Assembly: GCA_910588645.1 (NCBI GenBank)
Contig: CAJUOY010000017.1
Coordinates: 1 to 38,105 of the forward strand
Direction: 5' to 3'
DNA from: an uncultured Christensenellaceae bacterium
Lineage (GTDB): Bacteria > Bacillota > Clostridia > Christensenellales > Borkfalkiaceae
DNA length: 38,105 nucleotides
Position 1 is the first letter of the stretch; every line of letters begins with the position of its first letter. The notes under the pieces were generated by a model. The model saw only the letters and a list, made by a program, of their open reading frames with translations, was not told where the DNA came from and did not search any database. Positions 1-8,198 of the stretch are shown here, piece by piece. The position numbers were made by a program, and so were the translations under genes.

Positions 1-12
1 ACCACTACATAT

Positions 13-21
13 TGTGGATAA
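13..21 (-). other. Perfect DnaA-box 9-mer
   Basis: TGTGGATAA on the plus strand is the exact complement of the DnaA box TTATCCACA. It is a single site, far from the candidate origin and inside the 3' part of the tRNA relic, so it may be coincidental. Confidence 0.3.
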
Positions 22-89
22 TTTGCAAAATCGCAGTATTGCGTTTTAGCGTCGGAGGCCGAAGTTTTATCCAGTTAGACTACGGATGC
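17..89 (-). pseudogene. Decayed tRNA-Arg(CCG)-like sequence
   Basis: Read on the minus strand from 89, the sequence begins GCATCCG TA, followed by a D-arm-like GTCT...AAAC around AACTGGATA. An anticodon arm follows with loop CTCCGAC (anticodon CCG, Arg) and a TCGGC/GCTAA stem carrying one mismatch. A T-loop-like TGCGATT sits at the right distance and the total fits 73 nt. The T stem does not pair, and the 3' acceptor strand (AATTATC) does not pair with GCATCCG. I read this as a tRNA relic rather than a working tRNA. It could also be a chance resemblance in the 3' half. Confidence 0.4.
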
Positions 90-132
90 GTTTATTATTA
101 AATTATTTATGCCGCAAACTTAATATTTAAAT

Positions 133-315
133 TCACTCGCGCACGAACGCGTTCAATTTTTCGTCGTAAACGTATCCCAAACCAGAAAGGCGGTCGTTTA
201 TCTCCGACGACAAAATCCCCTCTTCATCGCAAAGTTCTTCAAAAGAAGAATAATCGTTTCTGAGTTTTGTATTAACTAAGGATAAAAGTATAAAATCGTC
301 CTGGGGAATTTCCAT
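133..315 (-). CDS. DUF4250 family small protein
   Basis: A 60-residue protein starting MEIPQDDF. The pattern of 'IPxD...LLSxVNxKLRxxYSSxEELCDEEG', then 'EINDRLSxLGYxYD' near the end, matches the small DUF4250 family common in Clostridia, which has no known function. It is acidic with no membrane segment. I chose the ATG at 315 over an upstream TTG because the family begins at this methionine. There is no ribosome binding site. Instead a TATAAT box ends 6 nt before the ATG, so the message is probably leaderless. The gene is divergent from mnmA and shares its -35 element. Confidence 0.8.
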   Translation of the reverse strand: MEIPQDDFILLSLVNTKLRNDYSSFEELCDEEGILSSEINDRLSGLGYVYDEKLNAFVRE

Positions 316-321
316 ACGGCT

Positions 322-349
322 ATTATACCACAAAACAAAATATTTGCAA
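322..349 (-). promoter_or_regulatory. Promoter of the DUF4250 gene
   Basis: On the minus strand, TTGCAA (349-344), a 16-nt spacer and TATAAT (327-322). The expected start site falls at or within a base of the ATG at 315, leaving no 5' leader. Confidence 0.6.
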
Positions 350-372
350 ATATTAAACGCCTATGTTATAAT
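344..372 (+). promoter_or_regulatory. Promoter of mnmA
   Basis: TTGCAA (344-349), 17-nt spacer, TATAAT (367-372). The -35 lies in the palindrome TTTGCAAA (343-350), so the same six base pairs serve as the -35 for the divergent DUF4250 promoter. Confidence 0.6.
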
Positions 373-401
373 ATTTTAAAAAAATAAAATGCGGAGAGGC
401 T

Positions 402-1472
402 ATGAAGACCGTAATCGTCGGTATGAGCGGAGGCGTGGATTCGTCCGTAGCTGCCTATCTTTTGAAAGAACAGGGGTACAACGTAATAGGTCTGTATATG
501 ATGAACTGGGAGGAGACCTCTCCCGAAGGCGCGTGCAGCGCGGACGCGGATTTTGCCGACGTGCGCAGGGTATGCGCCGCGCTTGAAATCCCCTATTACA
601 GTGTAAACTTTGCCGCCGAATATTCCGAACGGGTATTCTCCTATTTCCTTAAAGAATACAGCGCAGGGCGAACGCCGAACCCCGACGTGCTTTGCAACCG
701 CGAAATCAAGTTCGGTCCTTTCCGCGAATACGCTTTAAACCTCGGCGCGGATTTTATCGCCACCGGACATTACTGCGGCATAGACCATTCCGACGGCAGA
801 CACCGTCTTAAAAAGGCCCTCGACACAGACAAGGATCAGACGTACTTTTTAAACCAGGTACGCGAATATCAGTTAAATAACGTACTGTTCCCCCTTGCTG
901 ATATGCCTAAACGCGAGGTGCGCGCAATAGCCGAAAGAACGGGGCTTGCGACGGCGAAGAAAAAGGATTCGACGGGCATATGCTTTATAGGCGAACGCAA
1001 CTTCCGTAAATTTTTGAGCGAATATCTGCCCGCCCGCCCCGGAAAAATCATATCACTCGAGGGCGAAACAGTCGGAGACCACGCAGGACTTATGTACTAT
1101 ACGATAGGACAGCGGCGGGGACTTGATCTCGGCGGGAAGAGCGGCGAAGACGGACGCTGGTTCGTAGTCAGAAAAGATCTTGAAAACAACGTCCTGTACG
1201 TTTCCCACGGGGACGAAAGTCCGCTATATTCGAGGGCCTGCAAGGCGGAAAACTTAAATTGGATAGGATATATACCGACTTTTCCTTTAAAATGCAGGGC
1301 TAAATTCCGTTACAGACAGGGCGAGCAGGAAGTACTGCTTAAACCGACGAACGGCGGAGTCATAGTAGAGTTTGCAACTTTGCAACGCGCGGTGACGGAA
1401 GGACAGTACGCAGTATTCTACGACGAAGATTTTTGTCTTGGCGGCGGAGTTATAACCGAAGTATATTATTAA
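402..1472 (+). CDS. mnmA: tRNA-specific 2-thiouridylase MnmA
   Basis: Catalyses the ATP-dependent 2-thiolation of U34 in tRNA-Lys, tRNA-Glu and tRNA-Gln in the cytoplasm, using sulfur relayed from a cysteine desulfurase. The 356-residue length is normal. The PP-loop GMSGGVDSS lies at residues 7-15. The catalytic cysteines are visible as C98 in NPDVLCNREIKFG and C194 in TGICFIGER. The ATG has a good ribosome binding site (GGAGAGG at 393-399). No cysteine desulfurase gene is next to it, unlike in many Firmicutes. Transcription ends at a strong hairpin shared with the convergent hydrolase gene. Confidence 0.97.
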   Translation: MKTVIVGMSGGVDSSVAAYLLKEQGYNVIGLYMMNWEETSPEGACSADADFADVRRVCAALEIPYYSVNFAAEYSERVFSYFLKEYSAGRTPNPDVLCNREIKFGPFREYALNLGADFIATGHYCGIDHSDGRHRLKKALDTDKDQTYFLNQVREYQLNNVLFPLADMPKREVRAIAERTGLATAKKKDSTGICFIGERNFRKFLSEYLPARPGKIISLEGETVGDHAGLMYYTIGQRRGLDLGGKSGEDGRWFVVRKDLENNVLYVSHGDESPLYSRACKAENLNWIGYIPTFPLKCRAKFRYRQGEQEVLLKPTNGGVIVEFATLQRAVTEGQYAVFYDEDFCLGGGVITEVYY

Positions 1473-1508
1473 AAGAGCGGGGCTTTCGGCTCCGCTCTTT
1501 TTATTTTG
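1472..1508. terminator. Bidirectional terminator between mnmA and the hydrolase gene
   Basis: A 12-bp stem (1472-1483 with 1489-1500, one G-U pair) closes a TTTCG loop, is flanked by A residues on the left and is followed by TTTATTTT on the right. It overlaps the mnmA stop codon and ends one base before the stop of the convergent gene. Confidence 0.85.
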
Positions 1509-2580
1509 AGTTGTCTCCTTGCACGAATATCAGTTGTTTGAGCCGTCCGAATTTTTCGTTGAAAAATTTCTTGTCGTCCTCTTTGAGCCGCTTATATATC
1601 ACGAATAACGCGGGAATCTGCCTGTAAATAGTCTTGAAAAATTTACTGAAATCCTCCGCGTCGAGAGTATTCAAGGCGGAATATACCATTTCTATCACCC
1701 GCTCGCGCTCATCCATAGGCATTTCCGACACCCATATGTTGACTGCTTTTTCAAGCCGTATGGAGCCCTTAGTTCTTTCGGCAGGCACAAAGTCCTCCCC
1801 CTTAACTTCCCAGGAAAAGGGATCGTGTTGGAAAAAGCCTATACCAGAACTGCGTATAACGCTGTATCCGTGGCGGGTTTCCAAAAGCATACCCACAAAC
1901 GACGCCTGAGGAATAAGTTTACAGATTTTATTTTCGAAATTGAGATACCCGCTCTCCGAGTATACTTCGTTTAAAAACCCGGGGCCGTCGAAATTATATG
2001 CCGCGATTATCCTGCTTTGAAGTCGGGAGCCGCTGTTGGACGCCGCATATATCGCGATGTTTCCGCCCTTGGAGTGCCCTCCCAGATAAAATTCGCCGCC
2101 GTATTTCTTCATTACTTCCCGCGTATATTCCAAGCCCGAAACCTGTGCGGGCACAGGATAACGGCAGGCAAGGTTGAAGTCCTCCTTCCAACCCACGTAA
2201 GAAGGATCGGTACCGCGAAAGCCGACAAAATAACAATTCTCTTTGAATTTCATACACAGCGCGGCAAACTGCTTTTCCTCTGCCGTGTCCGTTTCGTCGC
2301 GGAAATCGGAAAACTCGACGTTCGCAAATCTGGGATTTTCCGACGCAAGTTCAAAAAGTTTTTTGCTCCTTCTGGGATTGAACGCGCCCGAATACATTTC
2401 CTTATAGGAAAGTAATCCTTTTTCGCGGAAGTTCTTAAATAAAACCTTTTCTTCTTTAAGATAATCGGGAAAGCGGTAATACGAAAACCAACTGAGTATC
2501 AGCGCGTCAATGCTGTTCAGCGGACACTCCTCGAAACTTAAAGTATTCGTCTTTACATAGTCCAATAAACTCTTTCTCAT
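1501..2580 (-). CDS. Alpha/beta hydrolase of the DUF2974 (Mbeg1-like) family
   Basis: A putative lipase-like hydrolase. The sequence GGHSKGGNIAIYAASN contains the G-x-S-x-G nucleophile elbow. The preceding CYFVGFRGTD supplies the strand with the oxyanion-type motif, and the N-terminal 'SFEECPLNSIDALILSWFSYY' is typical of DUF2974 proteins. The substrate is unknown. I prefer the ATG at 2580 (359 residues), which has GTGGAAG just upstream and begins like other family members. A GTG at 2691 would add 37 residues and overlap the upstream ABC gene by 11 nt, but has no visible ribosome binding site. No signal peptide is evident. It is the last gene of the leftward block. Confidence 0.8.
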   Translation of the reverse strand: MRKSLLDYVKTNTLSFEECPLNSIDALILSWFSYYRFPDYLKEEKVLFKNFREKGLLSYKEMYSGAFNPRRSKKLFELASENPRFANVEFSDFRDETDTAEEKQFAALCMKFKENCYFVGFRGTDPSYVGWKEDFNLACRYPVPAQVSGLEYTREVMKKYGGEFYLGGHSKGGNIAIYAASNSGSRLQSRIIAAYNFDGPGFLNEVYSESGYLNFENKICKLIPQASFVGMLLETRHGYSVIRSSGIGFFQHDPFSWEVKGEDFVPAERTKGSIRLEKAVNIWVSEMPMDERERVIEMVYSALNTLDAEDFSKFFKTIYRQIPALFVIYKRLKEDDKKFFNEKFGRLKQLIFVQGDNSK

Positions 2581-2680
2581 AACTTCCACAATATTTTTAA
2601 TATTGCCCCTTTTTTGATTAGTATACCGACGGACGATATGCGCTTTTGATTGTCTAAACAACGTCAAATAAAATTTCCCG

Positions 2681-4474
2681 TCATAATTCACGAAACTGCT
2701 TTATGTACAATTCGTAGTAATAGCCCTTCATTTTCAAGAGTTCGTTGTGATTGCCTCGCTCGATTATTTTACCGTCCTTGACAACCAGGATAACGTCGGA
2801 CGACCGAACGGTAGACAATCTGTGAGCAATCATAAAAGTCGTCCTTCCGCGCATAACCGTTTCGACGGCATCCTGAACGGCCTTTTCCGTCAGAGTATCT
2901 ATAGAGGAAGTCGCCTCGTCGAGAATAAACAACGCGGGATCGACAATCAACGCCCGTGCAAACGATATAAGCTGTTTTTCGCCTGTGGACAGCGTTCCGC
3001 CGCCTTCGCCTATAAAGCTGTCGTAACCGTCTTCAAGTTTGGCTATAACCTTGTCGGCACCAACTCTTTTGACCGCTTCGTCCAACTCTTGCTCGGTCGC
3101 GTCGGGCTTGCCGTACAAAAGATTTTCACGGACCGTTCCAGAAAAAAGATGCGGAGACTGCAATACGTAACCGATATTCGAATGAAGCCAACCGACAGAC
3201 CGTTCGCGCGCGTCCCTTCCGTCGATAAGTATTCTTCCCGAAGTCGGCTCATAGAAACGGCAGATCAGATTTACAAGCGTGGATTTCCCCGCGCCCGTTT
3301 CGCCGACTATCGCAACGCTCGTACCCGCAGGGACGTCGAGATCAAAGTTTTCAAGCACGTAATCACCACCGTCGGGATACCTGAACGAGACGTTTTCAAA
3401 CTTTACGTTACCCTCGGGCTTTTCCCAATTTTCCCGCTTGGGATTGAAAGAGTCGCCGTATTTTTCAATTACTTCCGGAGTGTCCGCAACTCCGCTCTCC
3501 GTATTTAAAAGAGAGTTGAGTCTTTCCAAATTGACCTTTACTCCCATAATATCGGACAGCGCGTAAATAGCCCATTGAACGGGCGCGACAAGTCCCTGCG
3601 CGTAAGTCATAAACACGCTTAAAGTTCCTATACCTATCATTTGCTCAACCGTGATTATCCCGCCGTACCACAGCACCGCGGCAAGCGCAAGCGATGATGC
3701 AAAAGTTATTATGGAATAGAACATAGAGCGGTAGTGCACAAGCTTCATACTCTGCCGCTTCATTTCCGAGGTGTTCGAGAAAAAGCTTTTTTCCAGCTTT
3801 TCCTCGACGGCAAGCGTCTTTGTAGTCGCCGCGCCTGTAATTCCCTCGTTGAAACCGCCCGTGATCTTTGCATTGATATCGCGTTCCTTTCGGTTGAGCG
3901 CAATTAGCCTGCGTTGGAAAAGCACGGTTGTCAGCGCGATTACGGGAACTATGCAAAGAACGCAGAGAGCAAGTAGCGGATTGAGCGAAAGCATGACTGT
4001 GATCGCCCCCACAACGTATATTATATGCCTTATTCCGTGATTGCCGTCCCATACGACGATACCGCCTATTTTCTCGGTATCGCTCATCACCCTTGCGTGA
4101 AGAACACCTACGCTGTTTACGTTGAAATACTCGACGGACAGGGTTTGAAGATGATTGAATGCCGCGCGGCGCATATCGCGCAGTAAATACATTTCAAGGT
4201 TTATTCCCGTACGCGTCTCTACATATTGCAGGGCGGACGAAATAACTATTATCACGCAGTAAACGGCAATAAACGCAGGCAGTCCCGAAGTTGTGTTCAA
4301 TGCAATAAAGTTATCTATGGCGTAGCTTTGAAAGAGGGGAGATATTATACTCGTGGCGCTTATCAACAGCTCGCTTATCAACATTATTATAAGCAACCCC
4401 TTATGCCTGCCCATAAACCGACCGAGCGTTGCGAACGCGCCTACGGTCTTCATTTCCGAATTGCTTCCCGTCAT
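2681..4474 (-). CDS. ABC exporter half-transporter with the catalytic Walker B glutamate
   Basis: A fused membrane domain (about residues 25-310, six predicted helices) and ATPase domain. Walker A GETGAGKST is at 391-399, Walker B ends in LFILDE with the catalytic Glu at 520, and the signature is LSTGEKQ (495-501), a departure from LSGGQ. The gene overlaps its upstream partner by 4 nt (ATGA). The two proteins together look like a heterodimeric type IV exporter of the BmrCD/LmrCD/TM287-288 kind. In such pairs this subunit supplies the working Walker A/B face and the partner supplies the good LSGGQ. The substrate (drug, lipid or peptide) cannot be read from the sequence. Confidence 0.92.
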   Translation of the reverse strand: MTGSNSEMKTVGAFATLGRFMGRHKGLLIIMLISELLISATSIISPLFQSYAIDNFIALNTTSGLPAFIAVYCVIIVISSALQYVETRTGINLEMYLLRDMRRAAFNHLQTLSVEYFNVNSVGVLHARVMSDTEKIGGIVVWDGNHGIRHIIYVVGAITVMLSLNPLLALCVLCIVPVIALTTVLFQRRLIALNRKERDINAKITGGFNEGITGAATTKTLAVEEKLEKSFFSNTSEMKRQSMKLVHYRSMFYSIITFASSLALAAVLWYGGIITVEQMIGIGTLSVFMTYAQGLVAPVQWAIYALSDIMGVKVNLERLNSLLNTESGVADTPEVIEKYGDSFNPKRENWEKPEGNVKFENVSFRYPDGGDYVLENFDLDVPAGTSVAIVGETGAGKSTLVNLICRFYEPTSGRILIDGRDARERSVGWLHSNIGYVLQSPHLFSGTVRENLLYGKPDATEQELDEAVKRVGADKVIAKLEDGYDSFIGEGGGTLSTGEKQLISFARALIVDPALFILDEATSSIDTLTEKAVQDAVETVMRGRTTFMIAHRLSTVRSSDVILVVKDGKIIERGNHNELLKMKGYYYELYIKQFREL

Positions 4475-6291
4475 AGCGCGCCCCCTTTAAGTTCATCGGG
4501 CAAGGCCGTCTGCATTTGATATATTTTGGAATAGATGCCGCCCTTTGCCAAAAGTTCGGCGTTGGTCCCGCTCTCCGCAATAACCCCGTCGTCGAGCACG
4601 ATAATATTGTCCGCGTCCATAACGGTCGTAAGCCTGTGTGAAATAATTATTACGGTAGTGCCCTTGAAGCGTTCCTTTAAATTTTTTCTTATTTCCGCGT
4701 CCGTCTCGCTGTCCACAGCAGAAAGCGAATCGTCGAAAATCAGTACGGGCGTATTCTTCATAAGGGCGCGGGCAATATTCAGCCGCTGTTTCTGTCCGCC
4801 CGAAAGAGTCACCCCGCGTTCCCCCACGACGGTGTCGTAACCGTCCTTGAAAGAAGCTATGCTTTTGTCTAAGCAAACCGTCCGCGCAGTCTCGCGGATC
4901 TTATCATCCGAAGCCTCTTCCGCGGCCATTGCTATATTTTCACGTATGGTACGCGAATAGACGTACCCTTCCTGCAAAACAAGCCCCACGTTGTTTCTCA
5001 CAGTCGCAAGCGAAAGTTCCGCCAGGTTTTTATCGCCTATATAAATTGCGCCGCTGTCGGGTTCGAACAACCTTGCCGCAAGCCCCGCTATCGTGGACTT
5101 GCCGCTGCCCGTTGCGCCGACAATACCCAAAACGCTCCCCTGCGGCACCGTGAAGCTGACGTCCTTTAACACAGGCTTGTCCCCGTATCCGAAGCTCACG
5201 TTACAAAAGGAAACGTGGCCCGCAAGCTTGCCGGCGTTTTCGCCAGTCTCCTCCGCTTCCGAATCCATAACCTTACAAATTCTGCCGAGGGCAACGCCCG
5301 CCCTTGACATCTGGGAAATTATTCTCCCCAGTTCCCGCAACGGAGTAACCAAAAGAGTATTGTAAGAAATAAAGGCAACAAGATCGCCCGCAGTGAGTTT
5401 GCCGTCGATACAGAAAAAAGTTCCCGTAACTATTATGATCATAAGTTGAAGGGTGTTAAGAAATTCCGTACTCATCCAGTACAGAGCCGTTACCTTTCCC
5501 GTCTTTGACCATAGCTTGGTATACTTTTCGTTTTGCTTTTCAAACTTGTCCCTCTCGTGCTTTTCTCTGCCGAACGCCCTGACAACCCGCACTCCCGTTA
5601 AGTTCTCCTGTGCGTATGCGGAAAGTATTCCTTCCTGTTCGTCGCACTCGGTGAACCTGCGGAACATAACCCTGCGTATCAGCATAGATACGGTGGTAAT
5701 AACCACGATGAGAGAGGACGAAACGCAAGCTAACACAACGTTCATAGAGAACATAAACGCCACGGAAATTACTATTGTTATTACTATTCTCAAAAGAGAG
5801 ACAAATTGATTTGAAATAAAATTGGACAAATTCCAGACGTCCGAAGTACAGCGCTGTATTATGTCTCCCGTGCTGTTCAACGACTGCCTTGAAAGCGGAA
5901 GCCTTTGCACGTGAGAGAACAGTCCGTCCCGCATATTGCGGACGAGCGTCTGATTTCCGTAATTGTTGAAATATGTATTCGCATACGAAAACAGCGCGTT
6001 CAAAAGAGCGATAGCCGCAATCACCGCGGCGGGAATCCATATATTAGCGCGTACGTTTTCAATGCCGCCGAACAGCTTGACCGCCTCCGCAAATATTCCC
6101 GTAACGGGCTCGTCGCCCAGGACGCTGTCTATCGTAAAGCTTATGATCAAAGGAACTACGGTAACGCATAGAGTGCAAATTATGTTTGAAATAACGGCAA
6201 TTACAAACGCGCGGATACCGCCCTTTAAAAACATTGAAAGATAATATGAATTTTTTCTTCCGCCGTAAGCGGTAGTATGTTTATCCGCCAT
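4471..6291 (-). CDS. ABC exporter half-transporter with degenerate Walker B
   Basis: First gene of the exporter pair, 606 residues. The membrane domain spans about residues 25-335. Walker A GATGSGKST is at 392-400, the signature is a perfect LSGGQ (496-500), and Walker B reads LIFDD, so the catalytic glutamate is replaced by aspartate at 521. This exact asymmetry (Asp here, Glu plus LSTGE in the partner) marks heterodimeric exporters with one degenerate nucleotide site. The start lies 6 nt after the rsmI stop, so it should be co-transcribed with the tRNA/rRNA-modification genes upstream. No regulator lies nearby. Confidence 0.92.
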   Translation of the reverse strand: MADKHTTAYGGRKNSYYLSMFLKGGIRAFVIAVISNIICTLCVTVVPLIISFTIDSVLGDEPVTGIFAEAVKLFGGIENVRANIWIPAAVIAAIALLNALFSYANTYFNNYGNQTLVRNMRDGLFSHVQRLPLSRQSLNSTGDIIQRCTSDVWNLSNFISNQFVSLLRIVITIVISVAFMFSMNVVLACVSSSLIVVITTVSMLIRRVMFRRFTECDEQEGILSAYAQENLTGVRVVRAFGREKHERDKFEKQNEKYTKLWSKTGKVTALYWMSTEFLNTLQLMIIIVTGTFFCIDGKLTAGDLVAFISYNTLLVTPLRELGRIISQMSRAGVALGRICKVMDSEAEETGENAGKLAGHVSFCNVSFGYGDKPVLKDVSFTVPQGSVLGIVGATGSGKSTIAGLAARLFEPDSGAIYIGDKNLAELSLATVRNNVGLVLQEGYVYSRTIRENIAMAAEEASDDKIRETARTVCLDKSIASFKDGYDTVVGERGVTLSGGQKQRLNIARALMKNTPVLIFDDSLSAVDSETDAEIRKNLKERFKGTTVIIISHRLTTVMDADNIIVLDDGVIAESGTNAELLAKGGIYSKIYQMQTALPDELKGGAL

Positions 6292-6297
6292 AACTAT

Positions 6298-7104
6298 TTA
6301 AATATCAAGACTCAGCGCCGCTTTATAAATCTCCGATTTAGGCACGCCCCTGTCCTTGGCAACAGCCTTTACGGCCTCTTTTTTATCCATTCCCCCCGAT
6401 ATATAGCGCAGTAAATGCTCTTCCACGCTTAAATCGCACAGTTTGTTGCAGGGCTTCGCGCCCTCGACTATAAGCACGTACTCGCCGCGCTTTTCGCCCG
6501 GAAGCCCCGCCGACAGATCGAACGACACGGCCTCCTCGTGAAGCTTGGTTATCTCCCTGACTGCGCACGCCCGTCTTTCGCCGAAAACGGCGTAGATTGC
6601 AGATATATCGCGGTCTACGTCCTGGGGTGCGACGTAGAATATGAGCGACATATCGAGATCGGCATACTTTTCAAGCAGTCGTCTTTTGTCCCCGGCCTTG
6701 TCGGGCAAAAAGCCTATAAACGCAAATCTGTCCGAGGACATTGCGGAAAGCACCAACGCGGACAGTGCGGCATTCGCTCCCGGGACGACGGTAAACGCCT
6801 GTCCCGCGCCCCTTAAAACCTCGGCTACAATGTTGCCGGGATCGGATATGACGGGCATACCCGCGTCCGAAACGACGGCCACCTCTTTGCCTGCCGCCGC
6901 CTCCGCAAGGATGTTTTCCGCCGCCTCCCGCTCGTTGAATTTATGGCAGGCGCGAAGGGGCTTTTTTATTTCGTACGCGTTTAAAAGCTTCAACGTCCTG
7001 CGGGTATCCTCGCAAAAAATTACGTCCGCCGACTTTAAAGTTTCCAACGCGCGCAAAGTTATATCGCCTAAATTGCCTATCGGCGTAGCCACAAAATAAA
7101 TCAT
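6298..7104 (-). CDS. rsmI: 16S rRNA (cytidine(1402)-2'-O)-methyltransferase RsmI
   Basis: Methylates the ribose of C1402 in the decoding centre of 16S rRNA using SAM. The 268-residue tetrapyrrole-methylase fold opens with VATPIGNLGDITLRALE and continues with IFCEDTR, ACHKFNE and the glycine-rich GMPVISDPG, all hallmarks of RsmI. The C-terminal part (KKEAVKAVAKDRGVPKSEIYKAAL) is the helical tail often seen in the family. It follows the M42 peptidase by 23 nt and is the equivalent of B. subtilis yabC, which sits close to the yabB/trmN6 homologue there as well. Confidence 0.96.
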   Translation of the reverse strand: MIYFVATPIGNLGDITLRALETLKSADVIFCEDTRRTLKLLNAYEIKKPLRACHKFNEREAAENILAEAAAGKEVAVVSDAGMPVISDPGNIVAEVLRGAGQAFTVVPGANAALSALVLSAMSSDRFAFIGFLPDKAGDKRRLLEKYADLDMSLIFYVAPQDVDRDISAIYAVFGERRACAVREITKLHEEAVSFDLSAGLPGEKRGEYVLIVEGAKPCNKLCDLSVEEHLLRYISGGMDKKEAVKAVAKDRGVPKSEIYKAALSLDI

Positions 7105-7127
7105 AAGATAAGTTTCCGATGAGTATT

Positions 7128-8189
7128 TTAAAAATTTTTTATAGTCTCGCCGTCAAGATTTTTACAAAGCTCCACGCCCAGCGCGACAGTGGAATCGAAG
7201 TCGTCCTTTGCTGCAATACAGTTGAAGGTGTGAATATATCTTACGGGTATGCCCGCGACTATGACGGGAGTTCCGCCGTTCGCGGACACTATATACGCGC
7301 CGTTGTTTCCGCCGCCCGAGCGCACCGCCATCTGAATTTTAATTCCGCATTTTTCAGCGATCTTATTAGCAAACGAATTGAACCCGGGAGTGCAGATTAC
7401 CGTCGCGTCCATATATCTGAGCATAACTCCGCCGTGAAGTTTATCCTGAATCATATATGCGGGAGCGGAAGTATCGTCCGCGGGACATCCCTCGAAGCAG
7501 ATAGCCGCGTCCGCTTTTATCCTGTGCATAGCGGCGGTTATGCCGCGCTCGCCCACTTCTTCCTGCGAGGATATAACGGCTATAACGTCGACGTCGAGTT
7601 TTTCTTTTTCCAAAAGTTTGATTGTTTTCAAGAGAGCGGCGACGCCCATTCTGTCGTCGAACGCTTTGCCGTGCATTATTCCATGCGCCTCGTCGTATTC
7701 GAATCGAGTTGCGGGAACAACGGGCGCGCCTATCTTTACTCCGAAATCGGCGGCTTCCTCCGCCGAGGACGCGCCTATATCGATAAATAAAGTCGAATAG
7801 CTTACGGGCGCATTCTTCTGTTCGGCCGTCATAAGGTGCGGGGGCTGTGCGGCTATTACGCCCGTAATATATCCCTTGTCCGTATATACGGCAACCTTGG
7901 AAGAGGGCAGGCTCTTTTCGTTCCAACCGCCTATGGGGATAAAGCGAAGAGTGCCGTCAGGTTTAACGGCCTGAACCATAAAACCGACTTCGTCCGAATG
8001 CGCGTCCAGCAAAACCTGCGGCCGCGATCCCTTATTGTAATTGGGATAAATATAGAGGTTGCGCATACTGTCCTGCTCGAAACGGGCAAGCCCGCCGAGA
8101 TATTCCCGCGCAATATCGAGTACTCTGTCCTCGAAGCCCGACGCGCCGGGACAGTCGCTGAGTTTTCTCAAAAGTGTAATATCGTCCAT
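7128..8189 (-). CDS. M42 family metallopeptidase (glutamyl aminopeptidase-like)
   Basis: A cytoplasmic dinuclear-metal aminopeptidase of normal length (353 residues). Visible family motifs are DAHSDEVGFM (metal His), GKAFDDRMGVAAL (bridging Asp), SSQEEVGERG (catalytic and metal Glu pair) and the late PVRYIHTF (metal His). The segment that usually carries a metal-binding Asp reads FEGCPADDT, so the ligand there may be Glu or a shifted Asp. The M42 family also contains cellulase-annotated members, but this sequence gives no reason to call it that. The ribosome binding site is GAGGTG. It begins 9 nt after the trmN6 stop. Confidence 0.9.
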   Translation of the reverse strand: MDDITLLRKLSDCPGASGFEDRVLDIAREYLGGLARFEQDSMRNLYIYPNYNKGSRPQVLLDAHSDEVGFMVQAVKPDGTLRFIPIGGWNEKSLPSSKVAVYTDKGYITGVIAAQPPHLMTAEQKNAPVSYSTLFIDIGASSAEEAADFGVKIGAPVVPATRFEYDEAHGIMHGKAFDDRMGVAALLKTIKLLEKEKLDVDVIAVISSQEEVGERGITAAMHRIKADAAICFEGCPADDTSAPAYMIQDKLHGGVMLRYMDATVICTPGFNSFANKIAEKCGIKIQMAVRSGGGNNGAYIVSANGGTPVIVAGIPVRYIHTFNCIAAKDDFDSTVALGVELCKNLDGETIKNF

Positions 8190-8198
8190 AAATTCACC

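Noticed and set aside
2581..2691. An N-terminal extension of the DUF2974 hydrolase from a GTG
   Set aside because: No ribosome binding site, overlap with the upstream gene, and the extra residues do not resemble the family's N-terminus.
2747..3508. A 253-codon plus-strand ORF opposite the ABC ATPase domain
   Set aside because: It is a shadow of the conserved ATPase motifs on the other strand.
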